A DNA stretch of 22,843 nucleotides, taken from positions 1 to 22,843 of the IMG/VR virus record IMGVR_UViG_3300021197_001297. The stretch is one strand, 5' to 3'. The position numbers and the translations under genes are program-made. The notes beneath the pieces were generated by a model, which worked only from the letters and a program-made list of their open reading frames with translations, had not been told where the DNA came from and did not search any database. Position 1 is the stretch's first letter, and each line of letters opens with the position of its first letter. Origin of the DNA: a virus. Shown here piece by piece: positions 15,132 to 22,831 of the stretch.

Positions 15132-15560
15132 ATGGAAAAAAATATAGTATGTTCTGGTGCCCTGTTCTACTCTACAAGCACTAGACGTTTCTTATTCCTG
15201 CAAAGAACGGATAAAAAAACACAAGGAATGTGGGGATTGGTTGGCGGCAAATCTAAATTCTCGGAAAGTGCCTTTGAAGGACTAAAGCGTGAAGTAGAGG
15301 AAGAGACAGGCAGTTTGCCTAAATTTAAAAAAGTAATTCCACTAGAAATGTTTACATCAAACGATCAGAAGTTCTTCTTCCACACATATCTCATAGCCAT
15401 AGAATCTGAATTTATTCCTCGACTTAATGAAGAACATTCTGGTTACTGTTGGACTGCTTTTGAATGCTGGCCCAAGAACCTACACATGGGTTTAAAGAAT
15501 ACTTTGAACAATAAATCTATAAAAGGTAAATTACAAACTATTTTGGATTTAATTACTTAA
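15132..15560 (+). CDS. Nudix hydrolase
   Basis: A 142-aa Nudix-fold pyrophosphatase acting on a nucleoside diphosphate derivative; the substrate cannot be read from sequence. The Nudix box is G39-x5-E45-x7-R53-E54-V-E-E57-E58-T-G60, complete at the metal-binding REVEEETG core; only the last hydrophobic position is Ser61. Upstream LFLQRTDKKTQGMWGLVGGK (21-40) is the usual first strand and loop. It is not obviously the T4 NudE type. It has its own sigma70-like promoter and no Shine-Dalgarno sequence, while the flanking genes are late virion genes. It ends against a bidirectional terminator shared with the fibre gene on the other strand. Dilution of damaged or signalling nucleotides is a plausible role (inference). 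Confidence 0.93.
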   Translation: MEKNIVCSGALFYSTSTRRFLFLQRTDKKTQGMWGLVGGKSKFSESAFEGLKREVEEETGSLPKFKKVIPLEMFTSNDQKFFFHTYLIAIESEFIPRLNEEHSGYCWTAFECWPKNLHMGLKNTLNNKSIKGKLQTILDLIT

Positions 15561-15577
15561 TCAACCAGCACTAAAAA

Positions 15578-15603
15578 AAAAGGCGACCCGAGAGCCGCCT
15601 TTT
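15578..15603. terminator. Bidirectional terminator
   Basis: An 8-bp perfect stem AAAAGGCG / CGCCTTTT with a 10-base loop, preceded by further A and flanked by T on the other side, so it has a U-run in both directions. It sits between the convergent Nudix and fibre genes. Confidence 0.88.
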
Positions 15604-15623
15604 GTTCTACTAAAAAGTATGAA

Positions 15624-15631
15624 TATTTATT
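15624..15631 (-). promoter_or_regulatory. Orphan late promoter-like AATAAATA
   Basis: AATAAATA on the minus strand overlaps the stop codon of the 405-aa fibre gene and points into the terminator 20 bases away. No minus-strand gene follows until gp13. It may be a relic or produce only a very short RNA. Confidence 0.4.
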
Positions 15632-16847
15632 AGTTGTTAGTTCTCACCGCACAGTTTACCAGTTTGATACCTGCGTCTGTTGAGCTCTCTAATGCTCTAC
15701 CAATAACGTTGAAAGGAGAGATTGACTCACCTGACGCTACTGCTCTAGCACAACCTTTAATACTTGAAGTAACAAGTCTCTGACCTTTTGTCACAGCACC
15801 TGTTACTCTCACAGGAGTTCTTCCTGTCATTGCCACGAATGGGTGTGAGTCATTGTTACCTGCCGCCGCGTTCATGGCGTATGCTGGCATGTCAGAAATA
15901 ACACCAAAAACGTTTTCAGACATTTCTGAAGTTGATTCTGTGATTTCTGCTGATCCACCTACTTCTACTACTGCACCTGCTGTCATTGGAGCGTCTGCTT
16001 CGAAACGCTCGGCAACGTCCGCATACTGAGCCGAAGTTGCTACGGCGTGTACTACGTTGGCCCTAATGTCAATTAGGTCCGCTGTACCTGATGGTCCTTC
16101 AGATCCACCCTCTGATCTTCTGAAAGCAGTAAAGGCACCGCCTGCATTGCCATGGATAGTTGTTCCGTCATCCGCGAATGATTCGTCCCATGCCCAAAGT
16201 AATGGCATCTCTGTTGCACTTGAGCCTTCACCTCTGTTGATCTGTAATCCTGAAACTGTAGGCATACCTGAGTTTGAAGAAACATTTCTGTTAACCTCAA
16301 TTATGTTATCTTCAACTGATAGTGTTGCTGTGTTGATAATAGTTTCAGTACCGTCTACTGTTAAGTTTCCGTGTACCCTCACTGTACCTTGAGTGATCGT
16401 CAACTGTGTGGCACTGTTTACAACTGCTGTCTGAGCCGTATTGGAAACTGTGAAAGTTGAGTTCGTGTCCCCTGATGTCAGTGTTGTTGATGATAGTGCA
16501 CCGAGTTCAGTGTCGACGTATGCCTTGATCGACTGCTGTGAAGCAACCGATGTGGCACTGTTAGATGCCATGTTGTCCTCATCTTTTAAAAATCCTGATA
16601 GTAAGTTACCAGCATCTATGTTTGAGAGGTTATTACCTGTGCCGTTGGCATCAAGTGTTTTGTTTGTAAATGTAAGCGTATCAGATGCTATCAAGGCATC
16701 TTGATCGTCTACGTATTTCTTGTTTGACACGTCACCGTCACCTGATGGTGCCGCTGTAGCCAAACCTGTGATTGTGTTTGCCGAGGCTGATATTGTTATA
16801 TCACCTACTTCCAAACCGTTGTTAACTCTAAAGTTACGTGTTGTCAT
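15630..16847 (-). CDS. Tail fibre/adhesin protein with YADVAE C-terminal domain
   Basis: A 405-aa fibre-type protein. The N-terminus (about 1-50) has TNGLEVGDITISASANTITG-like shaft sequence; residues 86-113 carry the DED...SQQSIKAYVD repeat shared with the next two fibre genes. Residues about 157-222 hold the marine fibre motif NLTVDGTETIINTATLSVED, NIIEVNR and LLWAWDES. The C-terminus (about 268-405) starts ATSAQYADVAERFEADAP and continues TGRTPVRVTGAVTKGQRLV; such domains end many phage fibres and are sometimes annotated as intramolecular chaperone or G2-type processing domains, but no cleavage site is proven here. A Shine-Dalgarno CGGGAG precedes the ATG and a GCTAAATA element lies over the upstream stop. 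Receptor binding or fibre folding is likely. Confidence 0.82.
   Translation of the reverse strand: MTTRNFRVNNGLEVGDITISASANTITGLATAAPSGDGDVSNKKYVDDQDALIASDTLTFTNKTLDANGTGNNLSNIDAGNLLSGFLKDEDNMASNSATSVASQQSIKAYVDTELGALSSTTLTSGDTNSTFTVSNTAQTAVVNSATQLTITQGTVRVHGNLTVDGTETIINTATLSVEDNIIEVNRNVSSNSGMPTVSGLQINRGEGSSATEMPLLWAWDESFADDGTTIHGNAGGAFTAFRRSEGGSEGPSGTADLIDIRANVVHAVATSAQYADVAERFEADAPMTAGAVVEVGGSAEITESTSEMSENVFGVISDMPAYAMNAAAGNNDSHPFVAMTGRTPVRVTGAVTKGQRLVTSSIKGCARAVASGESISPFNVIGRALESSTDAGIKLVNCAVRTNN
16509..16592 (-). repeat. DED-QQSIKAYVD protein repeat, copy in 405-aa fibre
   Basis: Residues 86-113, ending SQQSIKAYVD, form one of about six clear copies of a ~30-residue repeat spread over three adjacent fibre genes. 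Other copies lie at 18276-18374, 18894-18986, 19764-19868, 20949-21047 and 21297-21389, with a diverged one at 19284-19358. Confidence 0.75.
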
Positions 16848-16883
16848 GGTTCCATATCTCCCGCATGATTGTTAATATAGATA

Positions 16884-16891
16884 TATTTAGC
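16884..16891 (-). promoter_or_regulatory. Late promoter element GCTAAATA for 405-aa fibre
   Basis: GCTAAATA on the minus strand overlaps the stop of the 1123-aa fibre gene. About 36 bases separate it from the ATG at 16847, leaving a leader with a CGGGAG ribosome site. Confidence 0.5.
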
Positions 16892-19800
16892 CTGCTAAAG
16901 CAGATATTCTGTACCCAGACACTGTGGTGCTACCACCTGATGTGCTTGATGCAAAAAGTTCAAGACTGTTTTCTGTAGATGTGTCAAAAGCCGCTGTAAA
17001 ATCAAGTTGTGAGGTACCTTTTGTGGACACATAAGGACCGTTGACCACCGCCGGCACTCCGGGTGTTGCCGCTGTGTAAATTTCCTGTATGCTGTATGCA
17101 CCCTCGGTACCGTTGGCACCAACTATGAAATAAACAGCACCGTTGGCTTCATCAATGTCCATTAGGTCCACGGCTGTAGCACTTGAACTTACTGTGACTG
17201 CCGCAAACGCTTTTTGGTTGGAGTTGCTCTCAGCAGTCATGTTGTCTTTTAATAAAATTTTGTGTATTGTAAGATTAAGATTGGGTTCCAAACCTGCGCC
17301 ACTTAAAACAACATTATCGCCTGATATTGCCGCTGTTAATTCGAGCAATGGATTATTTCCTGATCTAGTATGTCCATAACTTGTTATATATGCTGTTGTA
17401 CCGTCATGTACAACTAGTGCCTCAACGACGTCCGTTTCTGTTTTACTGTCGTTGTCTACGCTGATAAAATATTTTGCTCCCCTAAATGATGCATGAGCAA
17501 AAGTATCGATGGACTCCGAGGCCGAGTCAACGTCAGTGTTGCTAGTTGTCACAGTGTTACCTCTCGTGGCATCTGCTGTGCTTGACGACATGGCAATTTT
17601 GTAAAAACTCGCCTTACAGTCAGCACTGGTTCCTGTTGCCCTTACCCTGTACTGTCCATTCGAAACATCTGTAGCAAGTGTTGGTATAGTAGTTCCGCCG
17701 GCGGACTCGATTCCCCTACGGTTACCTAAGAAAGATGCTGAATCATTATTTGTTACTGCAAAACATTCAGCACTGATCACCTCATTTACGAGATCATTGT
17801 GTACTAAGAAGTAAAATGCACTATCTATAAATGTTGCATTTATGCTGTCGATGGTTCTTGCCGCTGTGCCAAGGGATTTGTTGTTACTGACAGTTGCTAA
17901 TGTGTCATCTGAAATTGTAGTTGCGACTGTGTCAAAACTTAAAGTTCCTGATCCATCTGTAACAAGTGCCTGTCCGGCTGTTCCATCTGAAGTTGGCAGA
18001 GTGAATGCAACACCACCCGAAGTGATTACCACCGGGCCTGTGCCATTAGCAATTAACTCTAAAGGTGCATTTGAGGCATTTGTTGAAATAGTATTGTCTG
18101 TTATTGTTACACCGTCCAGTGTTGAAGCACCGGTTACTCCTAATGTAGTTGAAACTGTTGCCGCTCCTGTCACTGCAAGTGTTGAACCATTAAAAGTTAA
18201 ATTTGCTTCTCCTTGTAAAGCGTGTGCTCCTGTTACTGTTGCGATAGTGTTGTCTGTCGAGCCTGACAATGTTGCTTTTGTGTCAGCATATGCTTTGATT
18301 GATTGTTGTGTCGCAAGTTTTACATTGGAGTCTGATCCCATTGAATCTTCATCTAGGATACCTGTCACAGTCGCTCCGTCACCAGCAACACTTAAATTTT
18401 CTAATACTACTGTTCCTGACCCGTTAGCATTGATCTCTAGATCAGCATTTGAACTGTTAGAAGTTATGATGTTGTCTGTTACAGTAACGCCATCAACTTC
18501 TAAAGAATTAATTTTTAAACTTCCTGCGTCAATACTAATTCCACCTGACTTATCGCCAGCGGTTGCAGTTGTAGTTCCTAGAACAAATGTGTCTGCTGAT
18601 TCATCCCAGATTATTGCCGCGTTGTTTCCTGTAGATCCTCTTTCAATTATAATACCAGCATCATTAAGTGACTGAGATATTCCTGTGTTCAATTCAATGA
18701 TGTTATCTGCGATTGTTGTGTTGGTTGAGCTCACTGTTGTTGTGTCCCCACTCACAGTCAAGTCACCTGATATTGTCACAGCACCTTCCACTGCAAGTGT
18801 TGAACCGTCGAATGTTAAGTTAGATTCTCCCTGTATGGCGTGTGCACCTGTCACTGTCGTTATCTGGTTGTTTGTCGATCCTGATAGGACTGCTTTGGTG
18901 TCCGCATATGCCTTGATCGATTGCTGAGTGGCTAACGCAGTAGCACTGTCTGAGCCCATAGCGTCTTCATCAACTATTGAAGTGACTGATGTAGTATTGC
19001 TTATAGTGAAGCCTGCACCAACATCTAATGCACCGTCAACGTTTAGTGCGTCATCAATTCTTACTGCTGTTGAATCTGATGAGCTGATTGAATTAGTAAC
19101 CAATGCAGTAGATGTCACTGATGACAGTCCCGTCAGTGCAGTGTCTAATGCTATTGTAATTGTATTACCAGAACCTGTTGTTGAAATGTTTGCTCCGCCT
19201 GATACTTGCAGTGTTTCAGAGTCTAGGTCTATGTTCAACGCTGTGGAATCGTCAGTAGCGAAATCTAAATCTTGTGCAGTGACTTGTGCATCTACATATG
19301 TTTTGATTGCTTTGGCCGATGCTAGAGTGTCATCGGATCCAGATACACTTGTAAGATCTGTATCTAAAACACCTGATTTTAGATCTGCGACATCAATATT
19401 TGAAATGCTGTTACCTGTTCCTTCAACGTCAAAAGTTTTATTTGTGAACGTGTCTGTGGTTGCTTTACCAACTAATGTGTCAGTGGCCGCTGGCAGTGTT
19501 ACTGTTACGTCTGCCGTTGACGCTGGACCAATCAAGGTCACTCCGTTTGTTCCGTTGTCCGTTCCTTCTAGAAACTTAATTTGTCCTGCTGTGCTGTTAC
19601 TCCCTGCACCTATAACTAGACTGTGTCCTGTGGCAGTTGTTGTAGTGGCCGCTAAAATTGTAATTCTGTCCGTACCATCTACTTCTAATGTTACGTTGCC
19701 GGTGCCAGAGTCTGCAACAGTCACGTTACTGTCACCCTGGGCTATTGCAGTTGTGCTTACAGCACTCACTTCTGAGTCGACGTACGCTTTAATACTTTGT

Positions 19801-20258
19801 TGTGTAGCCAGTGACGTTGCACTATCTGAGGATAGGTTGTCTTCGTCAAGTATGGTGGTCACTGTTGCACCACTAGTGCCTATTTTTAAATTCTCAAGGT
19901 TTACAGTTCCTGTTCCTGATGCGTTAATTTTGAAGTCATCGTTGCTTCTGTTGGTACTAATCGCGTTGTCACTTATAGTGATATCATTTAATATTATACC
20001 GCCCGTTCCTGATGTTTTTAATGTCAAGTCTGCGTTGGATGGAGCAAGTAGGTTAGTGATAGTGAAGTCACCATCTGAAGCAAATTCTAAGGCATTTCCT
20101 GCCGCATTTACTTTTAATAATTGTCCTGCTGACCCTATTGCACTTAGGCCCGTACCACCATTTGCTACTGGAACCGTGTCGCCTGATTGGAATTCGGCCA
20201 TTCCAGTGGCTACGTTAGATTCATTAAAGACTACTCGTACCGGTGTTTTATCTGCCAT
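16887..20258 (-). CDS. Long repetitive tail fibre protein
   Basis: An 1123-aa fibre protein rich in S, T, A, D, G and V. Residues 1-60 include the common fibre start GTGLSAIGSAGQLLKVNAAG. The shaft (60-790) repeats APSNADLTL-type strands and three full copies of the DED...LATQQSIKAY repeat (131-165, 425-455, 629-661), plus a diverged one (301-325). Residues 495-562 carry GDLTVSGDTTTVSSTNTTIA, NIIELN and AAIIWDES. The C-terminal third (800-1121) is three diverged copies of a ~95-residue beta domain, each with a FxxAxYFxxV-like core; as the distal end it is the likely receptor-binding part (inference). An in-frame TAG two codons upstream fixes the start at 20258 or later. No good Shine-Dalgarno sequence precedes it. 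Confidence 0.88.
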   Translation of the reverse strand: MADKTPVRVVFNESNVATGMAEFQSGDTVPVANGGTGLSAIGSAGQLLKVNAAGNALEFASDGDFTITNLLAPSNADLTLKTSGTGGIILNDITISDNAISTNRSNDDFKINASGTGTVNLENLKIGTSGATVTTILDEDNLSSDSATSLATQQSIKAYVDSEVSAVSTTAIAQGDSNVTVADSGTGNVTLEVDGTDRITILAATTTTATGHSLVIGAGSNSTAGQIKFLEGTDNGTNGVTLIGPASTADVTVTLPAATDTLVGKATTDTFTNKTFDVEGTGNSISNIDVADLKSGVLDTDLTSVSGSDDTLASAKAIKTYVDAQVTAQDLDFATDDSTALNIDLDSETLQVSGGANISTTGSGNTITIALDTALTGLSSVTSTALVTNSISSSDSTAVRIDDALNVDGALDVGAGFTISNTTSVTSIVDEDAMGSDSATALATQQSIKAYADTKAVLSGSTNNQITTVTGAHAIQGESNLTFDGSTLAVEGAVTISGDLTVSGDTTTVSSTNTTIADNIIELNTGISQSLNDAGIIIERGSTGNNAAIIWDESADTFVLGTTTATAGDKSGGISIDAGSLKINSLEVDGVTVTDNIITSNSSNADLEINANGSGTVVLENLSVAGDGATVTGILDEDSMGSDSNVKLATQQSIKAYADTKATLSGSTDNTIATVTGAHALQGEANLTFNGSTLAVTGAATVSTTLGVTGASTLDGVTITDNTISTNASNAPLELIANGTGPVVITSGGVAFTLPTSDGTAGQALVTDGSGTLSFDTVATTISDDTLATVSNNKSLGTAARTIDSINATFIDSAFYFLVHNDLVNEVISAECFAVTNNDSASFLGNRRGIESAGGTTIPTLATDVSNGQYRVRATGTSADCKASFYKIAMSSSTADATRGNTVTTSNTDVDSASESIDTFAHASFRGAKYFISVDNDSKTETDVVEALVVHDGTTAYITSYGHTRSGNNPLLELTAAISGDNVVLSGAGLEPNLNLTIHKILLKDNMTAESNSNQKAFAAVTVSSSATAVDLMDIDEANGAVYFIVGANGTEGAYSIQEIYTAATPGVPAVVNGPYVSTKGTSQLDFTAAFDTSTENSLELFASSTSGGSTTVSGYRISALAG
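16896..17861 (-). repeat. Three tandem diverged C-terminal domains in long fibre
   Basis: Residues about 800-890, 915-1003 and 1027-1121 align by eye around ID...F..A.YF..V, then V.E..V..DGT.AY, then a final KI/RI strand. They differ at most positions, so duplication is old. Confidence 0.65.
18287..18311 (-). repeat. 25-bp exact direct repeat, copy 1
   Basis: A 25-base identical segment encoding QQSIKAYA/V is shared with 21302-21326 in another fibre gene. It marks the best-conserved DNA part of the fibre repeat and could serve as a recombination site. Confidence 0.8.
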
Positions 20259-20316
20259 AATCTAGTTCTGTGCCCGGCCTTCTTGCACTCACCGGATGCA
20301 TTTCCTTTTGTTTACG

Positions 20317-20324
20317 TATTTATG
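20317..20324 (-). promoter_or_regulatory. Late promoter element CATAAATA for long fibre gene
   Basis: CATAAATA on the minus strand lies 58 bases before the ATG at 20258, in the 75-base gap between two fibre genes. The leader contains a short open frame (see findings). Confidence 0.7.
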
Positions 20325-20333
20325 TGTAGTAAT

Positions 20334-21677
20334 TTAAAATTGAAATAGCGTAGGACCAGAGGCATTGGTAGATAATGCTGTTCCGTCTGCTAAAGTAAAT
20401 GCCTGTTGGGCCTCTGTGTAAACAGGCACAGTTTCCACAGTTCCGTTGAATTCCAATTCTAGATCTGCTGTTTTTGCCAGCAGTTGTGCATCAGTTAAAT
20501 TACTGCTACCGTCACTAACAAATACCTTTACAATTTGCACTGGTCTAGCACCTGTTTTTGTTGTTTTACCTGCTAGTACAAGCGGTTGTTCACCGATCTT
20601 TGAACCTGTTGGTAAACTAGCACCTGTTGCCGCAATCGCCAATGTTCCTGATCCATCTGATGAAATTGTTGCTCCGCCTAGGTCAATTGTTTCGGCCGCA
20701 ACGTACAATGTTTGCCATCTTCTAGAACTTGATCCTAACTGGAAAACACCGTCTTGGCTAGGTATCAAGTTACCTGCTATCTCAATCCCGGTTGATGAAT
20801 CCTCAGTCTGTATAGTGGTGCCCGACACTCTCAACCCTTCAATCACAACGTTACCATTGCTTGAGGTCAAAGTAAGATCAGCATTTGAAGGAGCCGCTAT
20901 TGTTGAACCTATAAAACTTAAATCTCCAATACTTACATTGGCAATCTCCGTGTCTACGTAGGCCTTAATTGATTGTTGTGTTGCTAATAAAGTTGCACTG
21001 TTGCTTGAAAGGTCATCCTCGTCAGCGATACCAGTAACAGTGGCACCACTTGCAAGTGCCAAACTAGTTGACGATGATAAGGCACCAGACACTGTGGCTG
21101 TGCCATCTACAATTAACCCTTCATTTATGTTTACTGTGCTTGAATCATCTGCACTTATGGTTGTACCACTAAAACGCAATCCTGATGCAACCACTCCACC
21201 TGTCCCACTTGGAGATAAAGTTATGTCTGCATTACTCGGTGATATTATTGTACTTCCGTTGAAACTAATATCTCCCAAGTCTCCTCCAGCGTTTGCGTCA
21301 ACATATGCTTTGATTGATTGTTGTGTTGCCAGAGCGGTGTCACTATTTGAACCAAAAGCGTCCTCATCGAGTATAGTGGTTACAGTTGCACCAGAACCGA
21401 TCTTGAACGAATCATTTACAAGCACAACTCCTGAGCCTGCTGTTGTAAGGGTCAAATCACCGTTAGATGGTGCACTAATTGTTGAACCTGTGATCGTCAT
21501 GTCACCTAGTGACTTTAATGTATCAGCGTATTCCAGACTGGTCCAATTTGCTGACCCAGTACCAATCTTAAATCTGTTAGTGTCCGACTCCCAGCCAAAT
21601 TCTCCTGCCGCCAAAGTTGGATTATTTGACGTCCAGTCAGCGGCTGTATCTCTACGTAATTGTATCTGTGTTGGCAT
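20334..21677 (-). CDS. Tail fibre protein with Mtd-like N-terminal domain
   Basis: A 447-aa fibre protein. Residues 1-50 (MPTQIQLRRDTAADWTSNNP, LAAGEFGWESDTNRFKIG) match the N-terminal domain of phage major tropism determinant-type fibres, which attaches or nucleates the trimer. The shaft has three copies of a GDxxxxGSTIxxPSNADLTL strand repeat (57-86, 134-163, 250-279) and two DED...LATQQSIKAYVD repeats (97-127, 211-243). Residues 306-330 (DGVFQLGSSSRRWQTLYVAA) are a typical fibre motif seen before C-terminal tips. The C-terminus (about 360-447) is a distinct non-repetitive domain. The start overlaps the preceding stop (TAATG), so it is coupled to the 144-aa gene. Confidence 0.87.
   Translation of the reverse strand: MPTQIQLRRDTAADWTSNNPTLAAGEFGWESDTNRFKIGTGSANWTSLEYADTLKSLGDMTITGSTISAPSNGDLTLTTAGSGVVLVNDSFKIGSGATVTTILDEDAFGSNSDTALATQQSIKAYVDANAGGDLGDISFNGSTIISPSNADITLSPSGTGGVVASGLRFSGTTISADDSSTVNINEGLIVDGTATVSGALSSSTSLALASGATVTGIADEDDLSSNSATLLATQQSIKAYVDTEIANVSIGDLSFIGSTIAAPSNADLTLTSSNGNVVIEGLRVSGTTIQTEDSSTGIEIAGNLIPSQDGVFQLGSSSRRWQTLYVAAETIDLGGATISSDGSGTLAIAATGASLPTGSKIGEQPLVLAGKTTKTGARPVQIVKVFVSDGSSNLTDAQLLAKTADLELEFNGTVETVPVYTEAQQAFTLADGTALSTNASGPTLFQF
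21302..21326 (-). repeat. 25-bp exact direct repeat, copy 2
   Basis: Identical over 25 bases to 18287-18311, about 3 kb away in a different fibre gene and in the same orientation. Confidence 0.8.
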
Positions 21678-22111
21678 TATTCTGCTGTGCCTCCATCTAG
21701 TGCCGCGATTGCACTGTAATCAGATGTTGCATCTCCGCCATCAAGGTTAAGTGATGCAGTGTTGTCAACAAAACTGAGCACTCCTGATCCGTTTGTGGCC
21801 AAGACTTGATGTTGACTGCCGTCTGAATTTGGAAATGTTATCCCTGTTAACACAATGTTCCCTGTGCCTGCTACAGCAAGAGTAAGGTCAGCGTTGCTTG
21901 GTGCTGACAGTGTTGATCCGACTGCTGTTAGGTCTCCTAGACTGGTTGAAGAACCGCCTCCACCAGTACTAATTTCAGTACCTCCGGCTGTCGATCCATC
22001 ACCTAGTCGTAAACTACCTGTGTCTACATCAACTGCGAGGTAGCCGTCTTCAAGCACGTGTGTTGATAGGTTGTAATCTTTGTAAGATCCTACAAGTTTC
22101 CTGAATGCCAT
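21677..22111 (-). CDS. Short fibre-like protein
   Basis: A 144-aa protein. The N-terminus has DVDTGSLRLGDGSTAGGTEI (28-47), the LGDG-type segment found at the start of many phage fibres. A GDLTAVGSTLSAPSNADLTL repeat (59-78) matches the shaft unit of the next gene. The C-terminus, SFVDNTASLNLDGGDATSDY, is short, with no adhesin domain. It may be a proximal fibre segment or hinge that joins the 447-aa fibre, to which it is coupled by TAATG. A Shine-Dalgarno AAGGAG precedes the ATG and overlaps the upstream stop. A split of one ancestral fibre gene into two is possible but not shown. Confidence 0.82.
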   Translation of the reverse strand: MAFRKLVGSYKDYNLSTHVLEDGYLAVDVDTGSLRLGDGSTAGGTEISTGGGGSSTSLGDLTAVGSTLSAPSNADLTLAVAGTGNIVLTGITFPNSDGSQHQVLATNGSGVLSFVDNTASLNLDGGDATSDYSAIAALDGGTAE

Positions 22112-22120
22112 GTACGCTCC

Positions 22121-22567
22121 TTAATTTTGGCCAGACAATGTTTTTAGTCTTTGTATGAATTCACTTTCTGTCTTTGGTTCCTTGTTCTTCATTTGTTTTG
22201 GAACGCCTGGTTGGTTGCCATCTGTAGTCTCTGGTTGTTGAACCAACGGTTCGTCAACTCTTGCTTCTTCGTCTGCGGCCCTTTCATCGGCGTCCTGGTT
22301 TATGTTTGAGAACTGTCCAAGATCCTTACCTGCTTCCTGTTTCTTTAATTCTAATTCTTGCTGTAGTGGATATACTGCTGGCACAGTGTTTGGATCATCT
22401 GATGCAACCTTGCCTGGGTTGTCACTGTTATCCGTTGCTGGCTTTTCTGTTTTATCATCGGCGTCAGAGACTGATACACCTTTTGCACCCATTAATTGAT
22501 TTAATAATGCTTCGTCTTCCTTGTCTGGGATTGCTTTGATGTTGATATCTATTTCTTTGTATCTCAT
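22121..22567 (-). CDS. Acidic disordered protein of fibre operon
   Basis: A 148-aa protein rich in D, E, K, Q and P. It opens MRYKEIDINIKAIPDKEDEA and ends in a small helix ESEFIQRLKTLSGQN. Residues 30-125 look disordered. No domain, signal peptide or membrane segment is seen, and no family is recognised. It lies 8 bases after the 82-aa gene and 9 before the next, within one apparent operon. The context suggests a virion, assembly or chaperone role for fibres, which is inference only. Confidence 0.75.
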   Translation of the reverse strand: MRYKEIDINIKAIPDKEDEALLNQLMGAKGVSVSDADDKTEKPATDNSDNPGKVASDDPNTVPAVYPLQQELELKKQEAGKDLGQFSNINQDADERAADEEARVDEPLVQQPETTDGNQPGVPKQMKNKEPKTESEFIQRLKTLSGQN

Positions 22568-22575
22568 CCGTTATC

Positions 22576-22824
22576 CTATGATGTTGCCACAGCACTTCCG
22601 TCGTCTACATAACTCCATCTGTTGTTAGTAGTTTCGTAGAAGCATAATTTGTTTTTGGTTGCACCCGCACCATCGGTGGTCAAGAATGCGACCATTCCGT
22701 TTGCAGGACTTCCTGGCAAACTAGCGAATGCCACCGGAGTGAACTGTATGCCGTTCTTTATTGTAACGACCGCAGTACTTGGTTCTATGGTGTATGCACC
22801 TTGTGTTCTAACTGTCTTTGCCAT
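22576..22824 (-). CDS. Small Trp-module virion protein
   Basis: An 82-aa protein that opens the fibre operon. Residues 35-75 form a single module: FASLPGSPANGMVAFLTTDG, then KLCFYETTNNRWSYVDDG. The same PGSPANG start occurs in the gp15 extension (368-373), and the W-ending hairpin recurs in gp14, gp15 and gp18 here. It is short for a complete fibre and may decorate a tail or fibre base. The ATG lies 7 bases after a CATAAATA element, without a Shine-Dalgarno sequence. Confidence 0.8.
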   Translation of the reverse strand: MAKTVRTQGAYTIEPSTAVVTIKNGIQFTPVAFASLPGSPANGMVAFLTTDGAGATKNKLCFYETTNNRWSYVDDGSAVATS

Positions 22825-22831
22825 TTGCTAG

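Noticed and set aside
17842-20265. Long plus-strand open frames (277 and 445 codons) opposite the long fibre gene
   Set aside because: They are antisense to a clear repetitive fibre gene, lack promoters and ribosome sites, and arise because the sense codons rarely use TTA, CTA or TCA.
20446-21750. Plus-strand open frames of 171 and 249 codons opposite fibre genes
   Set aside because: Antisense shadows of the 447-aa and 144-aa fibre genes with no family resemblance.
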